DNA of 64,000 bases from Pomphorhynchus laevis (lineage: Eukaryota; Acanthocephala; Palaeacanthocephala; Echinorhynchida; Pomphorhynchidae). Under the pieces are notes generated by a model that searched no databases, was not told the DNA's origin, and was given only the letters and a program-made list of their open reading frames with translations. Numbering within the stretch: the stretch's first letter is position 1; each line of letters begins with the position of its first letter. Positions 23,601 to 35,600 of this stretch are shown one piece after another. The DNA lies in NCBI GenBank assembly GCA_012934845.2, contig WNNJ02001493.1, positions 40,777 to 104,776 on the forward strand, read 5' to 3'. Made by a program: the position numbers and the translations under genes.

Positions 23601-26600
23601 AAGCGTAAATTCTCTGCGAACGCGAACATTCTCTCAGTACAATTTTAGCAAATGTCTATGAAAATTTAATATACTTACTAATGTCAGAATATAAAACTTG
23701 AACAGATCGTTGTAAATCCAGATTTGTACTCAAAATTTTATTTTTAAATACTGTTTAAGATTTATCTTCTATATTTAAAAACGAAATAAAGATCATTTAT
23801 TTTAATTTGATAAAATTATCTTTATGATTTATTAGTTGATAAATTATTGATCAGCTATAAAACATCTTTTTATAGCTGATTTAACTAGGCGATCTTGAAA
23901 TCTTAATAACATTAAAAACAAATTGATCAGATCAACTAATTTAACTACATATTTTGAATCTAAATAAATTAAAAAATTAATACAAATATCAAGTAAAATG
24001 CTAACTAAATACTTACGGAATTACTTAGTTTAATAACATCTCGCTCGAGCTCTGCCTTATTTTCAAGTTCATCTTCCAGCTGACATTTTGTTGAATCAAG
24101 CTCTGTGCCTACAGTTCGTAATTCTGCGGCAAGTGCTATTCGGCTTCTACTTTCTTCATCAATTTCGTGCCTAGCATGTTCCAGATGCGACTGCAATTGT
24201 TCCTTTGCCTGAAAGCATAAAAATTGCTCTATATCTCTCCTTAAATTGTTAATAACATAATAGTTTTATAAAGTTACAGTGGCTTATATTCATTGTTTTA
24301 CACAAAAAAGTTATATTTTCAAAAGTAACATAAAATCAAGTGATCAAAATGGCATATTATTATTTAACAAATAGATCTTTATTATCTATACTAATAAAGA
24401 TGATATTGTCTAAAATGGTTATAAATTAGGTGGACTTTCTCTTATCCGTATATGACTATTCTAGGTACCGCAATAAAATAATCTCTAACATAAATTTCCT
24501 CTATAATAAAATAAAAATCAATTTTTATGGTTTGACTAATAAATAGCATACAATGTCTCAATTATGGTCTAAATTTAAATTCTTAAGCTGGAAACTTTTA
24601 TGGGTATGCCATAAGCATGTATTTGTGACTGCTGTTATGTTGGTTCGATCAATATGTTTCGTAGCCCAGCAGCTTTCCTGTTGACCTCAATTTCTTATTC
24701 GGATACATTGTATATTATTTATTAGTTAATTTTTTAAATTGATTTTAATTTTAAATTTTAACTTTATAAATTATAAAGAATCATATAAAATCTTTAATGT
24801 TTACAATTTGATAGCATGTGCATCATTATTGACTTAATGGTGTAATAACATTTTAGTTGGTAATTACTTGTTTGAATAACACTATTGGGATAACATAATT
24901 CTGTTCGTGCTTGACTTTGTGATCGCCAAATGATAATTGTATGCTATATAACTCCATTAAACCATTGAAAGTGATTATGATTAATTATAAAAATTAAATA
25001 TTGCACTAAACTATCTACAGAATTACCATATTACGTGTTTCAGTATTTCTAGCAGTGGTTATATTACCGGGAAAACAAAGTCCATATGTCAATAATAACT
25101 TGTCAGTAGAACAAATCATATCATATAAAAATCAATTTTTATGAATTGACTAATAAATAACAGACGATGTATCAGAATAAGAATGCGAGGTCATCAGGAG
25201 GAACTGCTATGCTATCAGTTTCGGCCCCTAACTCCTCTACCCAACATAGCAGCGGGGCCAAATACATGCTAATGACGTATTTCCTCTGATAAAATTTGAT
25301 TATTTGGTGTATCTTATTCTAATACAAAGTATATTATTTATTATCCACCTATAAAATTGTTTCGCTTGATAATTGCAATCTTTAGCTTATGTACTTATAT
25401 GAACTAATATGTTCATACTTTATCAACTTAAAAAAGAAAGAAATCGTTAAATTTTAAAAATAAAAAATAAGAAATCGTTAAATAAATCAATTTTACTAAG
25501 ACAAATTTATGTAATATGCAAGATGACGGATATATTACAGCTTTCTATTACGTAACATTTAAAAAAAATATAGCACTTTTATTTTAAAATGTGATAGAAT
25601 TAACATGACATTAAAATGACATTTAATTAATTTTATATTTTAATAAAAAAGTTTTAAAGTTGATAACAACTTTAAAATGCAACTTTACAATTAAAAAATA
25701 AAGAAAAAATTATTAGAAATAATTGATTAATGTACAGAAATGTACTTTACTATAAACTAAAGCATATATTATAATATAATTATAATTACAGAAATATTAC
25801 AGTTAAATTAAGTAAAATAGAGCAGAAAACTAAATAAGGTATGTGGATTAAATAATTTAAATTAGAACATTGATATAAACAATGTAGATCATTTTCAAAC
25901 GAAATTATAGTATCCTTTTGATCATGTAAATGTTCAGCTTTGAACATTTACATACCACAGAGTTTAGACTGATCGTCTTATTAAAGATCATGTCCATGTA
26001 CTCATTATACAATATGATCAATTATAAATTCTAATATTTATATTCTAACCTTTGTAAGAGTTGATATTAACGTAGAATTTTCATCAAGCATTCTTGAAAG
26101 ACATTTTACATCTTGGTCAGATTTTTTCTTTTCGCAGACAATTTCATCAATTTTTGCAGTCATCTCTTGAACCTGACGACGGTAGTCCTCCACACGCTCC
26201 TCCAGTTGCGAATTTAAAATTTTATTTTTATCCTAAAGTCACACCAAATTTCTAGTAAATGAATTCTAAAGTTAAATTTAAAAACAAAATTATCAAATGT
26301 TTCAAACGCTACTGGTACTTATCTTGCCCATTTTAATTATTTATTTCCTAAAGTTATAAAGAAATTATAAGTTTATATTTTAAATTAAATTATCGAATGC
26401 TGTAAATGTATAAAGTCATCACGTCATTTCCAAAAAACAATAAGATTTAATGACAATAAATTTAATAATTTATTAAATCGTAGTAGAATTTTAAAAATCT
26501 ACTCAAAATTTAAACAAGGCGTTAATAAAAGCAAACGCGGTGATGTAAATGATGTCCTACAGATCAATGTCGTCATTTCGCTTTATTTCAAAGCATGCAG

Positions 26601-29600
26601 TTTCAATATTAGATAATTTTGCATAAAGTTGTTTTTATAACTTAAAACCCAAATGATTGATTTATTTTGGTTTAAATATATTTTTAAGTGTCCGCTTTAA
26701 TAAATAAACGCAGTACACAGAATTTCATAAATATAATTGTGTTCAAATACAATCCAAAGCTTATATTATAAATTAATTTACAATACGCGTAGAGTTTATC
26801 GTTTATTTTTTCTTAATACGGTCGTTGATTTTAATATTAGATCTTTATATTAAAGCTTCAAAAAATAATATTAAATGATTTCTATATACAATCTTTAATA
26901 TTTAAACAATCGATCTTTGCACAATTGTTAAATGTAAAATTTTTAAAACACTCGATCTTATTAATTAGTAAATTATAAAATAATAATTTTTAATTCATTT
27001 AATTTTTTTATTAATTAAATTAATTAATTAATTAATTATTTTTTTTAATTTTATTAATGATTAATAAAAAATTTATTTTATATTTATAAACAGATTTAAA
27101 TCATGATATTTGAATTTAAAATTGTGATATTTAAAATCACGATTTTAAATGTTCGTTTAATATTAAATGTTAATTTAGCATTAATTAGTTTAAAATGACA
27201 TAATCACGATTTTAATTGGTAATTAATAAAAAATGATATTATATTTATAAACACATTTAATTTAAGAATATATTGAGTTACAATTCAAATTTCAGCAATT
27301 GCTTACGCGGATACAAGAATTCAATTGCTATTTTAAACCTGTTAATTAAAATCAATTAATTAAATAAGGATTTATTATTAAGGATTTAATAAAGGAATAA
27401 CGTGCAAAGATATAACAAGTAGAGTGCCCTAAAAATGTATTTTTTTAAATTTAGAAATGTTTATTTTGTTAGTAAATATTTGTAAATATTTATCTTTATT
27501 ATAATATAAATATAAAATATTTAATTTATTATTATATTTAAGAATATTTAATGTTCTATTTATTATAAATTGTAAATCTTAATTTATCAAATTGATAGTG
27601 ATAGAATGCTTATAAACAATTATGATAGCAACATGTGATAACAACATGTGATTTGGTTAAAAGAATATCAGCATTTCAAAAAACATTTTTTGAATGTTTA
27701 AAGTATAATTTTTAATTATTAATAATATATTAGCGGCAATACAATTCATTCTAATGGTGTAATGAATGAACGTTTTTTATTGCCAATAAAGTAGTCGAAT
27801 TGTAAATCTTAAGATTTTAAATTTATTAATTATCAAATTGAAAGTGATAGAATGCTTATAAACATGATAGCAACATGTGATTTGGTTAATAAACATAGTG
27901 ACTAATTTTGATGATTTAATGTAAATGAAATATTTAATTCAAAATGTAAAAATATTAAAAATCGTAAATCGCATAAACATAATCTTACCTTTTCTTTTGT
28001 GACTTTTTCTAATTCTTCGTTTACAAAAATCGTTTCGGATTTGTAGATTTCTACTTCCTTCACGGCTTTGGTTTTTTCCTGCTTAAGATATTCAATTTGC
28101 CTGCACATCTCATCAACAGCAGTCTCATGTTTTCGTTTGAGCTGGCTTATATTTTCACTGCTTCTCTTATCTAAGTTTTGTATATCATTCCGCAGTTTCT
28201 CAAGCTCAATATCCCTCCTTCGAATATTATCGATATTTAATGAAGATGATTGTCTGACTTCTTGTAGCGCCGAGTCTAGTTCACTTATTTCACTTTCTAG
28301 AGTTGATCGAATACGTTCGGCCTATCATCACTTTTCATAGAATATTTTCTTAAAAATCGCATTAATTACCTTAACACGCAGTTCATTCTCACGTTCAAGC
28401 TCCTCGCATTTATTTTCCAGATCATTCTAAAGTGAACTTGATAATTTGTGTCGTAAAAAATTTACCAAAACAATTAAATAATCAGTATTTGAATAAAAAC
28501 GGTAAAGTTTTATAAATTTTGTTAATTATAAAATTAACAAAATTTAATCAAATTGAGTGCATTTGAAAATAGAACGCTATGAATAACTTATAACTGAGAT
28601 ACTTCGCCGAATAGCAAAATAAACGTTCGGTTATGGAAAATACCGAACAATTGTAAAATGGAAATTAAAAGAAATTGGGATATAATTGATCAATAAAAAT
28701 TAAAATTGTGAATTTAATTATTAAATCTAAACTTTCTTATTGACTATATTTGTGTAATAAAAATTACTTTAAAAATATACATCCAGATTTTGATTTTGTT
28801 TAAAGTAAAACAATCAAAGATATGCTCATATGCAATTCTATTTTACCACATATTAAAATACCATATATGATCATATTAAACCAACTTTGAGTTAAATATA
28901 TTTATTAACCAAAGTATATTGATGTGAAAAACGTAAATGTTGTTAAGATCAAAAAGTGGATAAATAGCGTACTTCAGAAACCCAAATATAAATATTTAAA
29001 TTATATAAAAAATATAGATTAGATAATATAACGATCACGTTGGATCTTCAAGTAATAATGATTTTGATCTGGATTCAAATTTACAAATTACACGTTTAAA
29101 TTTTGATAAAATATAGAAAGAATTATTCACTGGAAGATCACGCGAGATAACAATTCATCATTTAAATATAACTCAATAAGATCGAGCTTTTATTTTAAAG
29201 ATTTCGAATTTAGAGAATTAAAATTATGTAATTAAGTTACATTAATGAATTTTATGTTACATTTTTTGTAACATTTAACAATTCGAGTTTGAAAGCACCT
29301 TTATAAAATGTACAAATTGCTTGTATTACCACATGGTGAAACGTCAGTGCTCAGTGCCTGTGCCATATGATTCCCTGAGTACTAACGTCGGAGCTGTATG
29401 ATGTTGTGGCAATATTTGCACGATAGTTTGCAGACACACGTTCAGGATTAAAGTATAGAGCAGTATTGCATCTTTAAATTTCACAGATAAATGACCTGCT
29501 CTGGAAATCTATTTTGAAAAGAGTGAAACATTAGTGCTTATTAACTGAGCCCTGAAGATCCACTGAGTACTAACGTCGGCGCATAATGATCATGGTGTTT

Positions 29601-32600
29601 AAAAAGTGTTGCAACTGATTAGTGACGATATCTGTACACTAGTTTGCAAACACATGATTAGAATAACACAGCAGTATAGCTTCCTTACATTTCACAGATG
29701 AAATGACCTCCTCTTGAAATCTATTTCGAACAGTGTTAGATCGGTAAGGAGTCTATAAATTCGCAGGAAAGTGTTGTGAAATTTTTAGCGACTAGCTGTA
29801 TTCCTTATAGAACATCCAAGTATTACAGCATGTAAACGTTAGAGCTCAGTGCCTGCTCCCTGATGATCCACTGAGTACTAAAATCGGCGCAAGATAATCC
29901 TAATATTTAGATAGTGTTGCAAATGGTTCGTGACGATATTCGTGCAATAATTTACAGGCACGTTTAGGATTAAAGCAGAGAACAGTATAACATCCTTACA
30001 TTTAACAGATTAAATGACCTGCTCATTTCAATAAGGAAATCAGCATCAATAAAATCGAATTGCGAAAATACTTGTCTATCCAGAATTTAAATCTAAAATT
30101 TGATTAATCAAAATTTTAAAAACCTTTGTAATATATGGGTATTTTCCGAAATTTAAGTTTAATTATTCTGATCTTTCTGTGATAACTCGCAGGTAGTTGT
30201 TACTCATCCAGATGCATTATCAAAAGTTCTTGCATTAGAACTTCACAATTTGCCGTGGCCTGAGTATTTCCAGAATAGTGGTAGATTACATATTTCAGTA
30301 TATTACTCAAATATAAAATAAATGAAAATAAGATATTATCTTGAATATACAGTTCCCTTAGCAAGTGGGAGCTCGGCATGAACTTTTGCAGATTAATCCG
30401 TTATCATATGTGACTATTTGAATGTGATTTTCAAATATTGTTGATCATCAGAGTTTATGTGGACCAGAATATGATATCGTTCTGTATTGAAAAATGGTGT
30501 AAAGTATTAGTGGCACTTATGTTCTCAATTGAGCTGAAAAGATGCAGAAAACTTATTGCTCGAAATTTTAAAAAGTTTACGTAAATTAATTTTTTAGGTT
30601 ATTCTCAATTCAGTAATTGAGTTTTAAATTAAGTTTAAAAATACTATATTGAACTGAAGTTTTCTATTAATTGATTTGCTAATTAATCGATTAATTAGTT
30701 GTTGAAAATTATTAATTACTAAATCGAGTTTCAGTTATCCGTTGGTACAGAAAAAGTTTGTACAATTTCAATTATCCGCAAATGGGTACAGGAAAAGTTT
30801 GTACAATTTCAATTATCCGCAAATGGGTACAGGAAAAGTTTGTACAATTTCAATTATCCGCAAATGGGTACAGGAAAAGTTTGTACAATTTCAATTATCC
30901 GCAAATGGGTACAGGATAAGTTTGTACAATTTCAATTATCCGCAAATGGGTACAGGAAAAGTTTGTACAATTTCAATTATCCGCAAATGGGTACAGGATA
31001 AGTTTGTACAATTTCAATACAATTTCAATTATCCTCAAATGGGTACAGGAAAAGATTTGTACAATTTCAATAATCCGCAAATGGGTACAGTGAAAGTTTG
31101 TACAATTTCAATTATCCGTAAATGGGTACAGTAAAAGTTTGTACAATTTCAATTATCCGCAAATGGGTACAGGATAAGTTTGTACAATTTCAATTATCCG
31201 CAAATTGGTACAGGATAAGTAAATCAGTTTAGGTTACTCTCAATTCAGTAATTGAGTTTTAATTTGTAATTATTTAAATTGAGTTCAAAAATACTAAATT
31301 GAACTGGAGTTTTCTATTTATTGATTTGCTAATTAATCGAGTTTCAGTAAATAAGTTTTAATTTAAAAAGAAATCTTTGTTATTTATTTGAATTTGTAAT
31401 TTTTCTTTTGACGAGATCAAATTAAATTAATTTATATACACATTTGTATATTTTTTTAAAAAAGGCGATCATTTCTGATTAAAAAAAAATAAAAAGAAAT
31501 CTATAAGAATTTTTAAATAGAGTTTCACCTTTAAATCTTCCAATTTTCTAACACATTTATTCCTTTCAGAATTTGTCGCTGTTTCCAAACTTTGAAGTTT
31601 TGCGATCTGTTCATCTTTAGTTGATAACATATTCTCAAGTTTATATTTGTGTTGTAATAGATCATTGTAATCGGATTGACAAGTGCGTACATCCATTTCT
31701 AACTTTCGTTTGGCTTTTTCCAAATCGTTTCTTAACGCTTTTTCTGTTGTGATTTGCTCTTGTGCCTAACAAAATGCAAAGCGCAATCAATCATCAACAA
31801 TAAATTCAAAAATCTGATAATTATAAAATCAAAATACATGGAGAATAGAAAGGAAACTTAGAAAAATTAAGTTTGAAGTATTATAAGTAGGAAATAGTAT
31901 TGTTAGTATTATCATCGTGAGCAATGTGCCAGCCTCTACTTGACAGTCTATATGGTGAGAGCCTCACGAAGTTACAAGAGATAATTGCACGAGATGTACA
32001 CAATGAAAAAGAAAAACTATAACGAAGCCGACTAAATGATGATACTCGCTCGTGTATGCAATTATTCATTCTATATCTCAATTTGATTATCTTCTTCTGG
32101 AGTGTGCGTCACGTGCGGTTTCTTTTTCTTGGCTCTCTGCAAGATCGTTCAAACATAGAAACATCTTGTCATCAAAGCAGGAATTTCATGAGGCTCTGTC
32201 TGTGCGTTACAATCTGCGGTCCAGAGACAAGCCTAAGTTTTGTTCTTGTGGAGAAGAATATTCGGTGAGATATTCATGTAGAGTAGGAGGTATGACAACA
32301 ATACGTCACAATTTAGTAAGAGATTTCATTGGGTATGACTTTGAAAAAGTATGCTCAAATGTAGTCGTTGAGCCTGGATTACAGGTTGTACCGAAAAATC
32401 TTGTGTTTGAAAAGTCAAGCACCACTAGAGAACGGAATACCTGCTTAGAAATAGCTTTCAATGATCTCTTTGGGTATAAGACATGCCGTAGGTTGCAATG
32501 GTCTCTTTGGGGATAAGACATACCGGTCCATATTGGACATATGTACATACAGTCATTTGACACCGTCTTATTTCAACGATTCTACCGATTTAACGATTCT

Positions 32601-35600
32601 ACTTACTAATTGTAACTGTACGAACCTATACACTTACCACGAAAAGAAAAAATATGCCAAATACGGATAATGGGTCACTGATTGAGCACTGGATTTAGTC
32701 CATTTATTGTATCCACTACTGGTGGAGTATGTCAAAATGCGAGTGTCATTCTAAAGCGAATAGCGACCAAGAAAACAAACAAGAATGGGGAGGATTATCA
32801 GCAAACGATGCGAGATTTGCGCATCACCTTAAATTGTCGAAAGTGACTGCATTGTACATAAGAAATTTTCGACGAGCAACAAATTGAAGATTTTCAGTAA
32901 AAATTAAAGTGTTGTAAAAAATGATTCTTTTATAAAATTGTGCCAGATCACCTCATTCGTAATGACATTAAAATTTTCGAAATCAATTGTAGGTCACAAT
33001 ATATGGACGTGATCAGATAAAGCTAATTGATTGCTTTGATTGCTTTGCTATGCAATCATGTATAGTTCATTTGATTGAACTATGCAATCATATATAGTTC
33101 ATATATAGTTCACATATAGTTCATTTGATTGCTTTGCTATGATCATATATTCTTGCAAAGTTACCTACAATGGGTGCAATAAAGCAGCTATCACAATCTT
33201 GGCATGACCCTGTATATGATTTTGACTCTCCGATTTGGAATGAAGACATCTACCCGTGAACATTCATTTAATATAGCATGAAGAACCTTATCACAACTGA
33301 GAGCTTGGATAGCTTTATTATCGATAGCTTGGCATAACTTTCAAAAAATTCAATAGCCGATAAATACAGCCATAAGCGAACACGGCCCGAGCTTGTTATC
33401 TAATCACAAATACTATTTAATCTTTAGCACAATTTCTTTGCTTTCACGGCTCGAGCAACGGAAAACCAAGATCACTGAACACTCTTATTAGGCGGGTAAA
33501 TTTGTATGAAGATACTCATCAGTAAAGCATAGACGTGTAACTCTAACATGAATGCCACTATTTTATTTCGGATAAGCTGTTTCGTAGAGTATATTTGAAA
33601 CTTATAGAAAAGTTAATTATATTAATTTTTGTATTATTTTTAAAAAATTTTATATTTGAAAAGTTTATGTAAATTATACTACACTATTCCGTAATGTATA
33701 TTTGTTTGTTTCAGAAGGCTTAAGAAATACGCGCTTAAGTTGATTAAAAAACCTCACAATCGAGAAAATTAAGAACGTTAGGTCCACCATGTCAACGGAA
33801 AGTCAATCATTGGATAAATTACATTTTTGTAATTAATTAATGTATTCAGCTAATAGTCAAACGGCCAAATAACAAACATGTCGTCAACATACCGGAATAA
33901 TCCCAATGGCCTTATTTGTAAGCGGACTTTTCGGAGTTCATTATAAAAAACGCTAGAGAAAGACCAATAGGTGATCCATAGCAACAACATCCTTATGATT
34001 ATATAGTGTTTGTCAATATGTGAGGTTGGTCGTGGTGTATAGCTCATGTCGGGTATATACAATATTGTGATTTTCAGTCCAATGAGCATTTAAAGCAGAT
34101 ATTGAAACCTTTGCAGTAATTATATTTGTAAACAATAACTTCAAAAACATTGAAATCAGTTGCTGTGATTTTCAACATAATTTATTTAAGATGATTTTAT
34201 CAATGATGATTTTATTTTATCTTAATTTATTAAAGATATTGATGATTTTATATGGTATAGCCATAACATGCAGTCACTGTAGACATGTGAAGAATCTACT
34301 AATATCGTAATTGAATGCATTAACCATATACAAATGTATCTTATTGAAAAGTTACCCTTAAGTAACTTTTTGGAAGACTGAAAATGTACGATACAAAAAG
34401 GTCAGAAGATAATAAGTGAATATACTCTGAAAGTTATATCTTTCTTCATCTAGAAAATGATTAAGAAGTTGTCTCAAATCTCAAGGTACCTATGTTCTTC
34501 TGTCTTACCTTTTATCTGCCTTTGTTATGACCGATTCTTTAAATCCTTACTCGATGCATGCAAATTATTTTTTCAAGATGCTAGAACGAATACATTTTAT
34601 TACCCATATCCGATCGCAATTAATATAGGCGTTTAATTTCGATCACACCACCAGTATTCTGGAAATACTTAGCAATTGTTTGTAATTAAAATATAAATTT
34701 GAATTATAAATAATTAAATTATCTCATAATTAATAAAAAATAAATAAAATAATTTGCTGTTTTGTAAATCTTTGCTTTGCATGATGCTGCAAAGCAACTT
34801 GAATTCTTTCTGAATTATACATTTTAGCATTTTTGTAATATATATAACTTACATCTACGTAATCAGTGTATTTCCTACCTGCTCACAACCTGTTACTTTG
34901 TCTATAACTTTGGTTAAGTTATAACTTATATGTCATTAGTAATTGCAAATAATTACAATCAATATGCTGCAATTTAATTGCGGATTATTCTATTTGTTAT
35001 CGCGAATATTCATTTCTTAGCAATGACTTATGAGAATGTAATGAAGCTGCGGGAAATGCAATTTGCTTCAAGAGATGAATATTATTTTTCCAATAATTTA
35101 TCATAAAAATATAATATCTTGATACAAATAGAGTATCAAACATGTGAGCGAATTCCGCTCACACAAGTGCAGATTGATACACTTCAGATTTTCATCATCA
35201 CAGCTTACTGTTTTGTATAAGGACGTAATATAAAATAAGGTATGATGACCTCATTGTTCTGAACTTGGCCTATGCATTGATGGTAATACTATGATTTAAT
35301 TACTGTTTTTAATCACTGTGTTTGAATTACTCCCTTTATCCTTTTACATAATCATCCCACTTTACCTCCTTAATAAAGGAAATGGGCGTTAAATGGTGTA
35401 AGGAGGATAAAAGGGAGTTTAAGTGGGTAAATGATGTGAAAGAGTTTAAAAATGATTTATATTCAAAAAATTATATGCATTTAATACATTTTTCTAACAA
35501 ACCTCTTGTAATTCTTGCTCAATCTTCACCCTGCCAGATTTTATAAGATTAATTTTGTTTTCTTCAGCAAAAAGATCTCCTTTATATCTGGATATCTGTT

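Noticed and set aside
30742-31134. 130-codon plus-strand reading frame
   Set aside because: It only reflects a stop-free path through the 41-base minisatellite; the protein repeats with the DNA unit in three frames.
35143-35163. Palindrome TGTGAGCGAATTCCGCTCACA resembling a lac operator
   Set aside because: Spacing differs from the operator, no vector sequence surrounds it, and it lies in an animal intron; chance palindrome.
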